Of a DNA stretch of 64,000 nucleotides, positions 26,552 to 36,318 are shown piece by piece. Numbering within the stretch: position 1 is the first letter of the stretch; each line of letters starts with the position of its first letter. The notes under the pieces were generated by a model, which was not told where the DNA came from, did not search any database, and worked only from the letters and a program-made list of their open reading frames with translations. A program made the position numbers and the translations under genes. Origin of the DNA: Succinivibrionaceae bacterium (GTDB taxonomy: Bacteria; Pseudomonadota; Gammaproteobacteria; Enterobacterales; Succinivibrionaceae); the NCBI GenBank assembly GCA_016284235.1, contig JAEEOK010000018.1:38267-102266 (forward strand). Reading direction: 5' to 3'.

Positions 26552-27259
26552 CTACTTTACAGAAGACTGACGGATCATTCTGGCGGAAGGATCCTCTCTG
26601 ACAATCATACCGCCTGACATTCTGCTCTGATTACGGTTTACGACGGCGGTCCTTTTCTGATTTGACACGCCTGCTGAATGCGATGGTACAAGGCTGTAGG
26701 GCACAATACCCACGGCTGTTGATTCCACCAGGTTATTTTTAAGACTGACTATTCTGGCGTTTACTACATACCCTTCTCTGTTCCGCGACAGCGTACCGAT
26801 AAGAAATCTGGAAACAGCCATTTTTCTTGCCAGCTCTCTGGCATTGCGGCTGAGCATAATATCTCCCTCCGGAGTAACCTCCACATAGCCTATCAGGTGA
26901 TGCTCGTAGACATTCTCTCCGCGCCTGTGCATTTCATGAATAAAATCCTCGGCTATAACTCTGCCCAGCTCATTGGGTCTTTTATAACTTGAAACATCCA
27001 CGAAGGTAATAATTGCCAGTTTGGACAGATCCTCAATATGAGAAACCTTGTATCGCTCAAGCTGATCCGCCATACGGCTGACAATAGTGTTCAGCTCAAG
27101 TCCCCTGTAATCAAGATCATCATATCTATGCACGTCGCCACGCGGAACTGTCACCACATTTTCAGGTTTGGTCTGAACAGGATAATTAACATTGGCACAG
27201 CCCGCCCCGAAAATCGAGGAAAGGACAGTTACCATCAGGATCTGAGCATACTTGTGCAT
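26552..27259 (-). CDS. flgO: Flagellar lipoprotein FlgO
   Basis: FlgO-family outer-membrane protein that supports the sheathed or H-ring flagellar base in Vibrio. From the ATG at 27259 (GGGAG five bases upstream) it has 235 residues with a signal peptide ending FGAGC. The FlgO domain (about 45-190) shows LNTIVSRMADQLERYK, KLAIITFVDVSSYKRPNELG, RVIAEDFIHEMHRRGENVYE and a C-terminal segment VNARIVSLKNNLVESTAVG. First gene of flgO-flgP, behind a sigma-54 promoter. Confidence 0.9.
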   Translation of the reverse strand: MHKYAQILMVTVLSSIFGAGCANVNYPVQTKPENVVTVPRGDVHRYDDLDYRGLELNTIVSRMADQLERYKVSHIEDLSKLAIITFVDVSSYKRPNELGRVIAEDFIHEMHRRGENVYEHHLIGYVEVTPEGDIMLSRNARELARKMAVSRFLIGTLSRNREGYVVNARIVSLKNNLVESTAVGIVPYSLVPSHSAGVSNQKRTAVVNRNQSRMSGGMIVREDPSARMIRQSSVK

Positions 27260-27322
27260 AAACACTCCCAATCGGCATTTTTTGCCAGAATACTATAATA
27301 AACAAACAGTTTACCAATCTCA

Positions 27323-27338
27323 TGCAATATGTCTGCCA
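27323..27338 (-). promoter_or_regulatory. Sigma-54 promoter of flgO-flgP
   Basis: On the minus strand TGGCAG-ACATA-TTGCA with GG-N10-GC spacing (27337-27336 and 27325-27324), a near-consensus -24/-12 element. Start would be near 27312, about 50 bases ahead of flgO. Confidence 0.75.
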
Positions 27339-27426
27339 ATATTTAAACTGAACAGTTATACTGCAAATCATAACTACAAAAAATAACGTACCTGCGACTC
27401 AAAGATCACCCGCGCCGACTCCAAAA

Positions 27427-27442
27427 TGGCACTATAATTGCA
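27427..27442 (+). promoter_or_regulatory. Sigma-54 promoter of flgT
   Basis: TGGCAC-TATAA-TTGCA, a consensus -24/-12 element with GG-N10-GC spacing (27428-27429 and 27440-27441). Start would be near 27453, about 24 bases ahead of flgT. It faces away from the flgO-flgP sigma-54 promoter about 90 bases to the left. Confidence 0.85.
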
Positions 27443-27476
27443 AACCGGCATGTAAATAATATAAGAGGAAACTTCA

Positions 27477-28640
27477 ATGAAAAGTCTGATATTCATTTTT
27501 TTTATGCTCTTTACCTCCGTATCCTGTGCAGAAATTTTTACAGCCACCGGCACGGCGCCTGTCATAAAAGGCAACAAGGCCGACGCGCGAAACAAAGCTA
27601 TTGAAGAGGCTCTCAGGCAGGCTTTGCTCCAGAGCGGTGCAAAAATATCTACGGAACAGAGTGCAAAAAACGGCAGACTCACAATACATAATATCAGAAT
27701 GAGTTCAGACAGCAAAATCAGAAGGTACAATGTCATTGAGCAGAAGGATCACGGTGATTACATCGAAGTCACAATAAAGGCCGACATTTATAACAAAGCG
27801 GGAGTATGCAGGGGCAAGCAGTATGCAAAGACCATCACTCCGATACTCTTCAGTTATGACGAGGGACAGGCTGACAACAGCGAACGTCAATTGCATGACT
27901 TCAACCGTGAGCTTACCCGTCAATTTCACAGCAGACTTATGCTTAACAAAGAGGTTTTCAACACCAAGCCGTGGATAGATCGCAACTACCGCATTGATCT
28001 GAGATTAATCGAATATGAGCATTCAGATATGAAGGAGCAAATCCGGCATCTTGCGCGGATCACGGACAGTCAGTATCTACTTCTTGGCTCCATAAGAGAT
28101 CTGGGATTTGAAGATCCGGACGGCAATGCGTTTACACAGCTGTTCAACAATTATAAACGGAATATATCATTCTCCGTATATCTGGTAAACGGCTACACCG
28201 GAGAACTGGTTTTTGCCAAAAACTACTCTGATATAGCCGAATGGGATTTTGACAAACGGGATAATGTGGATGTAAGAGGCAACAGATTCTGGAAGACTGA
28301 GTACGGTAAAAAAATCGGCAACATGGTTACAGGAGCAATTGCGGAAATATCCAGAGAAGCCATGTGCCAGAGTCTGAATGCCAGTATCATACGCGTAGAT
28401 AACGGCAGATATCATATAAATGCCGGAAGCAGCAACAACCTCAATCCAGGGGATCGGCTTACGATTGAGCTTTCAGCAAATTATTACGACAGAATGCGCC
28501 ATCAGAGACTCAACAGCAATCAGCTGACAGGAGAGTATGTAGTTCAGAAGGTTTTCCCGGACAGTGCCGTTCTCGTGCCCGGAGATAAAACAAAGCCTGA
28601 CAGCAATATTCAGATAGGCGACATCGCCAGAACAAACTGA
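27477..28640 (+). CDS. flgT: Flagellar H-ring protein FlgT
   Basis: Periplasmic protein that forms the H ring around the basal body in Vibrio. It has 387 residues, AGAGGA 7 bases before the ATG, and a signal peptide ending SVSCAE. The N-terminal domain has TATGTAPVIKGNKADARNKA and AIEEALRQALLQSGAKI. The middle domain (about 115-250) resembles a TolB/CsgG-like fold (ITDSQYLLLGSIRDLGFE), and the C-terminal domain has INAGSSNNLNPGDRLTIEL. Together with flgO and flgP it points to an H-ring-bearing flagellum. Confidence 0.93.
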   Translation: MKSLIFIFFMLFTSVSCAEIFTATGTAPVIKGNKADARNKAIEEALRQALLQSGAKISTEQSAKNGRLTIHNIRMSSDSKIRRYNVIEQKDHGDYIEVTIKADIYNKAGVCRGKQYAKTITPILFSYDEGQADNSERQLHDFNRELTRQFHSRLMLNKEVFNTKPWIDRNYRIDLRLIEYEHSDMKEQIRHLARITDSQYLLLGSIRDLGFEDPDGNAFTQLFNNYKRNISFSVYLVNGYTGELVFAKNYSDIAEWDFDKRDNVDVRGNRFWKTEYGKKIGNMVTGAIAEISREAMCQSLNASIIRVDNGRYHINAGSSNNLNPGDRLTIELSANYYDRMRHQRLNSNQLTGEYVVQKVFPDSAVLVPGDKTKPDSNIQIGDIARTN

Positions 28641-28656
28641 CAAACTTAAACGGGAC

Positions 28657-28687
28657 TAAAAAAGCCGGTGAAGGAGAAAACACCGGC
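28657..28687 (-). terminator. Rho-independent terminator of the WYL regulator gene
   Basis: GCCGGTG/CACCGGC stem; on the minus strand it is followed by six T. On the plus strand only CTTGAT follows, so it is a weaker terminator for flgT. Confidence 0.8.
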
Positions 28688-28720
28688 CTTGATAAAAACT
28701 GTCATTAATCTGACTGTCAA

Positions 28721-29947
28721 TCAGACAGGAAGAATATCATTGGATGACATTTCCTTTTCAACAATTTCCTTCCAGTTCACAGGCTCAAGCACCTCAACAT
28801 GACTGCCGAACTTGTCCAGGAACCACTTCATCTCGGCAACACCGCAGGCATCAAATTCAACTGTGATGCGTCCTTCAATATCCTTTGAGATCTTCTGTCT
28901 CTCTGACGGTGTTACAAACTGATAGTTATTCAGATGGGAGGATGCATAAACATCAAAACGCCACTTCATATGATGCACTTCATTGCTCAGGAAGATTCCA
29001 AAGCTGTTGTAGATTATATTATCCACAGTCTCCTTCGGATCCAGAGCGAAGTAAATATTCTTAGGCGGAAGAACCTTTCTAGGCTGAACAAGACCGATAA
29101 CACTTCCGTCAGGCGCTCTGCGATGATACGGACGGCGGGTATCAGCCTTTTTATAATCAAGGCAGCTTACTATATTGCTGAGTTTAAAGAATCTGTAGAG
29201 TGTCTCTGATCCCTTGTTGCCGCGGATCACGTCAATATCTGATTCCTCCATGTGAACAATATTGGCGTCCTTGGTCAGCTCATTAATAAGCTCCTCCGGA
29301 ACAACCTTGGCAACCAGATACTGGGTATTGCCGTACAGGAATCCGATAGGTGCCACAAGATACATCTTGCCATCCGGAGCATTATTGCTCTTGTAAAAGA
29401 TCTGACACACGCAGTGATCATATATATAAGTATTCAGACGGCTTACCAGAGCCTCATCAACATCAAAATGAGGACCGCGGAAACGCACAACGCTTGACTT
29501 GCTGCGAAGCGTAGCCTCGGTATTTGACTCGTAACTGCTCTTCTTCTTCTCTGAATCATCAGAAGCTGTTATTTTGGAATGAAGTCTCTTGAGATCAGCT
29601 CTGACGGCCTCGGAATCAGCGCCCAGGAGTTCAGGCGACTTTTCAAACAAATCAATCGCACTCTTCAAAGAACTTGCATCTGACGGCGTAAAATCAAAAC
29701 TGTAGTTAGAATTCTTGGTAAAATCAACACTGAAATACTTGTTCCGGTTTGCTCTCCTGACCATAAGATAGTTAGGGAAAAGTCTCATTACCGTAGTCAC
29801 CCATCTCTGAGCAGTTCTCTTGTTGATATTGAATGCGTCGCATATATCATCATAGCTCATGCCTTCCTGACCGACGGCACACAATCGATTCAGAAAATCA
29901 ATATTCAGAGTATTTTTCGTATTCTCTGTATTAGCCTTTTTTACCAT
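28721..29947 (-). CDS. WYL-domain transcriptional regulator
   Basis: Probable DNA-binding regulator. From the ATG at 29947 (GGGAG seven bases upstream; an in-frame GTG at 29953 is too close) it has 408 residues. The N-terminal helix-turn-helix is seen at about 30-65, EGMSYDDICDAFNINKRTAQ followed by RWV. A WYL domain spans about 165-260, with CVCQIFYKSNN and YLVAPIGFLYGNTQYLVAKV. A WCX-like C-terminal part follows (IEGRITVEFDACGVAEMKWF and a closing SHVEVLEPVNW). An acidic Ser-rich linker lies around 120-150. WYL domains sense small ligands or nucleic acid; the target here is not known. No operon partner. Confidence 0.88.
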   Translation of the reverse strand: MVKKANTENTKNTLNIDFLNRLCAVGQEGMSYDDICDAFNINKRTAQRWVTTVMRLFPNYLMVRRANRNKYFSVDFTKNSNYSFDFTPSDASSLKSAIDLFEKSPELLGADSEAVRADLKRLHSKITASDDSEKKKSSYESNTEATLRSKSSVVRFRGPHFDVDEALVSRLNTYIYDHCVCQIFYKSNNAPDGKMYLVAPIGFLYGNTQYLVAKVVPEELINELTKDANIVHMEESDIDVIRGNKGSETLYRFFKLSNIVSCLDYKKADTRRPYHRRAPDGSVIGLVQPRKVLPPKNIYFALDPKETVDNIIYNSFGIFLSNEVHHMKWRFDVYASSHLNNYQFVTPSERQKISKDIEGRITVEFDACGVAEMKWFLDKFGSHVEVLEPVNWKEIVEKEMSSNDILPV

Positions 29948-30216
29948 ATTCACTCTCCCAAATAAGCAGTCAGACTACTAAACTAAAAAATATTAATCAT
30001 TCACGCCGAGTACATTGGACAAAATTTCAATCAATTACAATGCACCCAAGTACTATACTGACCACCACCTGAAACAGGGGCACGCATAAATACACCAAAT
30101 TACAAATATCGGAAAATCCTCTTACTTAGGAAGACTTTCCAACAACTGCATTGTAATCAATGTAATCTAAGGAAATTACGAAATTTAAAATTTTGTTTTT
30201 TTCAGCTTAAATTAAT
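29948..30216. other. WYL regulator/purA intergenic region with an 11-bp inverted repeat
   Basis: ATTACAATGCA at 30034-30044 and its exact reverse complement TGCATTGTAAT at 30147-30157 flank about 100 bases upstream of the WYL gene. They could be paired operator half-sites. No gene or purA terminator was found. Confidence 0.4.
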
Positions 30217-31515
<1,299 letters not shown>

Positions 31516-31597
31516 TTACCCTATTCTCACACAAAAATGATACAAACATTCTACTACAAATTGACCGTTCTTGCACCGACAAAATATAATCAGCAAC

Positions 31598-31629
31598 AGT
31601 TCCCGTCTTTTTACATCAAAACGGGAACT
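31598..31629. other. Hairpin between hflC and purA
   Basis: A perfect 9-bp stem AGTTCCCGT/ACGGGAACT around a 14-base loop. No T tract follows on the minus strand, so it is not a canonical terminator. It may protect the hflKC transcript end or affect read-through into purA. Confidence 0.5.
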
Positions 31630-31660
31630 ATCTGCAGATAATTTTTGTACAGACTTCGAA

Positions 31661-32545
31661 CTATTTCACCGAATCGAAATTTTCAAAGAACTCGCCGTCA
31701 GGTTTTACAACTATTATGTTGCTGCCGCTTGTCATACTCTTCTTGTATGCACTCATGCTCCTGAGGAAATTGAAAAGATTCTGATCCAGTTTGTAGGTAT
31801 CCGCATAAATCTTTACCGCCTGCGCGTCTCCGGCACCCTTTACCTCCTTGGCATTTTTCTGAGCGGCCGCAATCATAACCTCAACCTCTCTGTCCACCTC
31901 GGCCCGAATGAATTCAGCCTGCTTGATTCCGAGGGCTCTGTGCTCCTTGGCAACGGCATTACGCTCTGCACGCATACGTTCAAATATGGAATTCGAAACC
32001 TCAAGCGGAAGGTTTATCTGCTTTATTCTGACATCGATTACCCTGATGCCCAGCTCCGAGGAACTTGCGGAATTGAGAAGCGCGCTCTGCATAACCTCAG
32101 CTCTTTCTCCGGATACAATCTCCTTTATGGTGCGGCTTCCTATTTCCGAACGAAGACCGTTGCTTATCTTGTTTTTAAGCAAATCAGATGCAATAACGTA
32201 ATCACCGCCGTTGGTGGTAAGAAAGAACTTTGCAGGATCCTCAATCTGCCACTTTACATAGGAATCAATAATCAGATCCTTCTTCTCGGATGTTACAAAA
32301 CGATCTGCGGATGATTCCATAGACTGAACCCTCACATCAAGGGTTTTGACTGTCTCTATCAGAGGAAGTTTGAAGTGAAGTCCCGGCTGGTAGATTTTAG
32401 GCATTGCATTCTCATCATCAGATCCGCTTTCACGAACAACCTTGCCGAACTGGAATACAATACCGACCTGCCCCTCACGCACAGTGAAAACGGAAGCTGC
32501 AAGAACTGCGGCAAGAGCTATCAGAACAATTAAAAACTTCTGCAT
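31661..32545 (-). CDS. hflC: FtsH-modulating membrane protein HflC
   Basis: Prohibitin/stomatin (SPFH) family partner of HflK; the complex surrounds and modulates the FtsH protease on the periplasmic side of the inner membrane. 294 residues with an N-terminal membrane anchor (about 3-21), the SPFH domain (GQVGIVFQFGKVV, PGLHFKLPLIETV, RVQSMESSADRFVTSEKKDL) and a coiled-coil (RMRAERNAVAKEHRALG...REVEVMIAAAQ). Its ATG overlaps the hflK stop by one base (TAATG). Confidence 0.97.
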   Translation of the reverse strand: MQKFLIVLIALAAVLAASVFTVREGQVGIVFQFGKVVRESGSDDENAMPKIYQPGLHFKLPLIETVKTLDVRVQSMESSADRFVTSEKKDLIIDSYVKWQIEDPAKFFLTTNGGDYVIASDLLKNKISNGLRSEIGSRTIKEIVSGERAEVMQSALLNSASSSELGIRVIDVRIKQINLPLEVSNSIFERMRAERNAVAKEHRALGIKQAEFIRAEVDREVEVMIAAAQKNAKEVKGAGDAQAVKIYADTYKLDQNLFNFLRSMSAYKKSMTSGSNIIVVKPDGEFFENFDSVK

Positions 32546-33525
32546 TATTTTTTTACTCCTTCAGCATTTTTCGCTGGCGTTTCCGTAAGTTTATCTATAG
32601 GAAGATAGATCAGAGATCCGGAACCGTCCTCCGGCAGATCAATCATAACCTTGTTGTTCGAGGAATAAATCTCCTCCATTGTTTCAAGATAGATACGCTT
32701 CTTTGTAAGAGTAGGAGCATTGTTGTACTCGGGAAGAATTGCCTTGAATCTCGCGACCTCGCCTTCAGCATCAAGCACAACCTTCTGTCTGTATGCCTCG
32801 GCCTCTTCACCCAGACGCTGAACCTTGCCCACAGCCTTAGGCTTGACCTCTCTGGCATAAGCCTCGGCCTCACGGATATAGCGCTGTTCATCCTCCTGGG
32901 CCGCTATAGCGTCATCAAACGCATCCTTAACCTGGTCCGGAGCCCTTGCAGGAAGCATATTAACGTCAAGTATGGTAACACCCATATCATACGGCTTTAT
33001 GATAGCCTCCATGGCTCCCCAGGTATCCTGCTTCACCTTCTGACGTCCCTTGGTCAGAACATCATCCATTGTTGTGTGACCGACAACATAGCGCAGAGCG
33101 CTGTCGGTTGCCTGCATTAGACTTTCCTTGGGATTGGTAACTGAAAAAAGATATTTGTAGGCATCAGATACCTTGAACTGAACATTAAGCTCAACCACCA
33201 CAACATTCTCATCCTTGGTAAGCATCATGCCGGAGGAGGAAAAGGACTGCACGGTGGTAATATTAACCGGATACACCTTGTCTATGAACGTCGGCTTCCA
33301 GTTAAGACCGGGCTGAACAGTATTGACGTACTTGCCGAAACGCAGAACCACACCGCGATCAGATTCGGTAATTGTATAAAAACCGCTCAGAACCCACAAA
33401 GCCACCAGCAGACCGGCAACCACCATGAACACGACCTTATTGCCGCTGAGAAAATTCATATTAAAACTTGAACCGCCCGAGTTCCCTGTTCCGGACGGTG
33501 CATCGCTTGGTTTTTTCCAAGGCAT
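32545..33525 (-). CDS. hflK: FtsH-modulating membrane protein HflK
   Basis: SPFH partner of HflC. It has 326 residues, clearly shorter than E. coli HflK (419): the Gly/Asp-rich cytoplasmic N-terminal region is cut to about 27 residues and the C-terminal tail is also short. The membrane segment is at about 31-50 (VVFMVVAGLLVALWVLSGFY), followed by TITESDRGVVLRFGKYV and PGLNWKPTFIDKVYPVN. The coiled-coil includes DDAIAAQEDEQRYIREAEAY. Three bases separate it from hflX. Confidence 0.97.
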   Translation of the reverse strand: MPWKKPSDAPSGTGNSGGSSFNMNFLSGNKVVFMVVAGLLVALWVLSGFYTITESDRGVVLRFGKYVNTVQPGLNWKPTFIDKVYPVNITTVQSFSSSGMMLTKDENVVVVELNVQFKVSDAYKYLFSVTNPKESLMQATDSALRYVVGHTTMDDVLTKGRQKVKQDTWGAMEAIIKPYDMGVTILDVNMLPARAPDQVKDAFDDAIAAQEDEQRYIREAEAYAREVKPKAVGKVQRLGEEAEAYRQKVVLDAEGEVARFKAILPEYNNAPTLTKKRIYLETMEEIYSSNNKVMIDLPEDGSGSLIYLPIDKLTETPAKNAEGVKK

Positions 33526-33527
33526 AT

Positions 33528-34832
33528 CTACTTATTCCTTACTAAATATCTACTTAAAGCATTGTCATTTCTTTTATCCAGCTGATTAAAATCAGCCTCG
33601 GGCATACGGACAGACAGCAGATTTTCTCCCTGCTCCGTAAAAGTTTCAGCAATAACGGCATGCTGCCGGTACAGTTCTGCTCTGATTCTGCCTGCCGACA
33701 AAGGAAGCAATAGTTGTAATTCTACTATATTTTTCCTTATGAGTTCAGTAACAATTTCAAGCAGGAGATCTATGCCGGCACCCGTTGAAGCCGACACCCA
33801 CACCGCAGCCGGACGTCCGGAATCATCATATTCCACATGAGGCTCAAGACTGTCATTCAGATCAATTTTATTGTAAACAGTTAGAGTCGGCACTTCACCG
33901 GCACCTATCTCCTCAAGCACCAGCCTAACCTGCTCGATATTATCCTTCATTCTGTCGTCACAGGCATCTACAACATGAAGCAGAAGAGCAGCATCCCTTG
34001 TTTCCTGCAGAGTCGCCCTGAAAGCAGCGACCAGGTCGTGAGGCAGATGCCGGATAAAGCCTACCGTATCGGCGAATATCACGGTTCCGCCTGCCGGAAG
34101 AGACAGTTTTCTCAATGTCGGATCAAGAGTTGCAAAAAGCTGATCTGCAGCATAAACATCTGACGAGGTAAGACGGTTGAACAGGGTTGATTTACCTGCA
34201 TTGGTATACCCTACCAGGGACAGCACAGGAATTTCTCTCTTCTGCCTTGATTTTCTTCCTGATTCACGCTGAACCTTGACCCGCTCCAGTTCCTTTTTTA
34301 TAACGAAGATACGCTCATTAAGCTCGCGCCTGTCAAGTTCAAGCTGCTTTTCACCGGGACCGCCGCGCAGACCGAAACCGCCCTTCTGACGTTCAAGGTG
34401 AGTCCATCCGCGAACCAGACGGGTCGACTTGTACTTAAGCTGCGCCAGCTCCACCTGCAGTTTGCCCTCGTAGGTGCGTGCGCGCTGTGCGAAAATTTCA
34501 AGAATGAGTGCTGTACGGTCGATTACTCTGCATCCTGCCTCCTTTGCGATATTTCTCTCCTGGGCCGGAGTCAGGTGATTGTTGAGAATCACTATGTCTG
34601 CAGAAACAGCCGCAACAAGCGCCTTTAGTTCTTCAATTTTGCCGGAACCTATAAAAAATCTCGGATTAGGCAGATTGCGGCGGCAGATCATAACATCACA
34701 TATTTGAAGATCTGCAGAAAGAGCAAGGAGACGAAGCTCGGAAAGATCCTCGCACTCCTCGGCATTTGACAATATTTCAGAATGAACAAGAACCGCCTTG
34801 AGTTTTTCCGTACTACTCAAGACAGTCACCAA
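33528..34832 (-). CDS. hflX: Ribosome-splitting GTPase HflX
   Basis: GTPase that splits stalled 70S ribosomes. 434 residues: the N-terminal HflX domain (about 15-180) with LTPAQERNIAKEAGCRVIDR, AQRARTYEGKLQVELAQLKY and GLRGGPGEKQLELDRRELNE; the G domain with P-loop GYTNAGKSTLFN, DTVGFIRHLPHDLVAAF (G3) and NKID (G4). The GLRG-GPGE loop carries one more Gly than E. coli HflX. Start is uncertain: a TTG at 34832 and a GTG at 34829 both lack a clear Shine-Dalgarno. It follows hfq by 20 bases. Confidence 0.96.
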   Translation of the reverse strand: MVTVLSSTEKLKAVLVHSEILSNAEECEDLSELRLLALSADLQICDVMICRRNLPNPRFFIGSGKIEELKALVAAVSADIVILNNHLTPAQERNIAKEAGCRVIDRTALILEIFAQRARTYEGKLQVELAQLKYKSTRLVRGWTHLERQKGGFGLRGGPGEKQLELDRRELNERIFVIKKELERVKVQRESGRKSRQKREIPVLSLVGYTNAGKSTLFNRLTSSDVYAADQLFATLDPTLRKLSLPAGGTVIFADTVGFIRHLPHDLVAAFRATLQETRDAALLLHVVDACDDRMKDNIEQVRLVLEEIGAGEVPTLTVYNKIDLNDSLEPHVEYDDSGRPAAVWVSASTGAGIDLLLEIVTELIRKNIVELQLLLPLSAGRIRAELYRQHAVIAETFTEQGENLLSVRMPEADFNQLDKRNDNALSRYLVRNK

Positions 34833-34852
34833 AAAACAAAACCAGCATAAAA

Positions 34853-35110
34853 CTACACAGACCCAGAATCAGCAGCATCACTTTCCGAACGAAAAACGTG
34901 AATCGGTTTTGCCGGAACGATTGTCGATATGGCATGCTTGTACACCATCTGCTGACATACATTGTTCTTGAGAAGAACGACAAACTGATCAAAAGACTCC
35001 ACAAAACCCTGCAGCTTAATTCCGTTCACAAGGAAAATAGAAACAGGAATTTTCTCACGACGGATCTCATTGAGAAACGGATCCTGGATAAGCTGACCTT
35101 TAGCATTCAT
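34853..35110 (-). CDS. hfq: RNA chaperone Hfq, short-tailed, with an extra residue in the Sm2 turn
   Basis: Hexameric Sm-like chaperone for sRNA-mRNA pairing. From the ATG at 35110 (GAGAGG eight bases upstream) it has 85 residues against 102 in E. coli. The proximal face is conserved (QDPFLN, ESFDQF, YKH). Between beta strands 3 and 4 it reads [12 protein letters not shown] where E. coli reads KNTVSQMVYKH, so one residue is inserted. The rim reads RREK instead of RRER. The C-terminal tail is cut to about 20 residues and ends acidic ([11 protein letters not shown]). A GTG at 35119 in frame is too close to the Shine-Dalgarno. It heads hfq-hflX-hflK-hflC; about 215 non-coding bases separate it from miaA and probably hold its promoter. 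Confidence 0.97.
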   Translation of the reverse strand: MNAKGQLIQDPFLNEIRREKIPVSIFLVNGIKLQGFVESFDQFVVLLKNNVCQQMVYKHAISTIVPAKPIHVFRSESDAADSGSV

Positions 35111-35325
35111 ACCATGCACCTCTCGTTATAATTATCGGCAAGTATTTATGCTGTCACCGTGTTCAGATCCTGTCGGATCCTCTTGATTAAAAAGAAATCA
35201 AAACGTGCGAAAAATAACAACGCACATAAATCCGGTTAGAGCAATAATTTTTTGTAACACAGTTTAACTGTTACATCAAGTAGTATTTAAGATCAAGACA
35301 AAACACTGACGTCTGAATCCTAAAA

Positions 35326-36318
35326 TCAGTAATCAGACAATTTACCGGCTTTCAGATCAGAAGACTCTGTTTCAGCACAGAAACGGAGTCTGTTGATTGC
35401 AAGCATGGCGGAATCAAAATTGGAACCATCCCCCGGGTTCAGCCTGACAAGAGGATATTTCCATCCTCTGAGCCACGTTATCTGGCGTTTGGCCAGCTGG
35501 CAGGTTGCAACCTTGGCCCTGAAAATCATCTCATCCATGTCCGTTTTTCCGTCAAGATACTGAATGCACTGGCGGTACCCGACGGCACGCATACTCGGAA
35601 GCTCGGGACTTAATTCAGAGCGTTCATAAAGGTCCGCACACTCACGGACAAAACCGCTTTCAATCATTCTGTCAAAGCGTTCACCTATTTTCCTGCGCAG
35701 TTCCTCCCTGTCCTGCGGCATAAGAGCAATCTGGACGGAAGACTGGGAAAACGGAGTGCACCGGTTCTCACTGGTAAGTTCAGTCATTGTTTTTCCGGTT
35801 ATAAGCTTAACCTCAAGAGCCCGCAGGATCCTCTGTACGTCACCTGATCTAATCCTGTCTGCAGATACGGGATCCTCGCTTTTCAGTCTCTCATGAAGCT
35901 TTTCTATACCTTCCCTGTCGGCCTGCTCCTGCAGCTGCTGCCTTATCTGAGGATCAGACTGAGGCAAATCCGAGATGCCTCCCAGAAGGGCGTTAAAATA
36001 AAGCATCGTTCCGCCGACCAGCAGAGGAATTCTGCCTCTGCCCTGAATATCGGCAATCAGTTTCAGCGCATCCGTTCGGAAATCTGCAGCGGAATAGGAT
36101 TCCGCAGGATCTCTTATATCAATAAGGTGATGTACGATTCCCCGGCGCTCCTCCATGGACGGTTTTGCCGTGCCTATATCCATTCCGCGGTATATCAGTG
36201 CCGAATCCACACTTATTATTTCCGTATCAAGCTCCTGCGCCAGTCTGATACCCAGCTCGGTTTTCCCGCAGGCAGTAGGGCCCATGAGACATACAATGAA
36301 TCTGTTGTTATACTGCAT
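35326..36318 (-). CDS. miaA: tRNA dimethylallyltransferase
   Basis: Transfers a dimethylallyl group to A37 of tRNAs reading UNN codons. 330 residues with the P-loop GPTACGKTELG near the N-terminus, then SVDSALIYRGMDIGTAKP, HHLIDI, PLLVGGTMLYF, RSGDVQRILRALEV and MRAVGYRQCIQYLDG. The start overlaps the end of mutL by 11 bases, with AAGGAT five bases upstream of the ATG. Same order as in E. coli (mutL-miaA-hfq). Confidence 0.98.
   Translation of the reverse strand: MQYNNRFIVCLMGPTACGKTELGIRLAQELDTEIISVDSALIYRGMDIGTAKPSMEERRGIVHHLIDIRDPAESYSAADFRTDALKLIADIQGRGRIPLLVGGTMLYFNALLGGISDLPQSDPQIRQQLQEQADREGIEKLHERLKSEDPVSADRIRSGDVQRILRALEVKLITGKTMTELTSENRCTPFSQSSVQIALMPQDREELRRKIGERFDRMIESGFVRECADLYERSELSPELPSMRAVGYRQCIQYLDGKTDMDEMIFRAKVATCQLAKRQITWLRGWKYPLVRLNPGDGSNFDSAMLAINRLRFCAETESSDLKAGKLSDY

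Noticed and set aside
31571..32314. Plus-strand open frame of about 247 codons opposite hflC
   Set aside because: Antisense shadow of hflC; no family features and no upstream signals.
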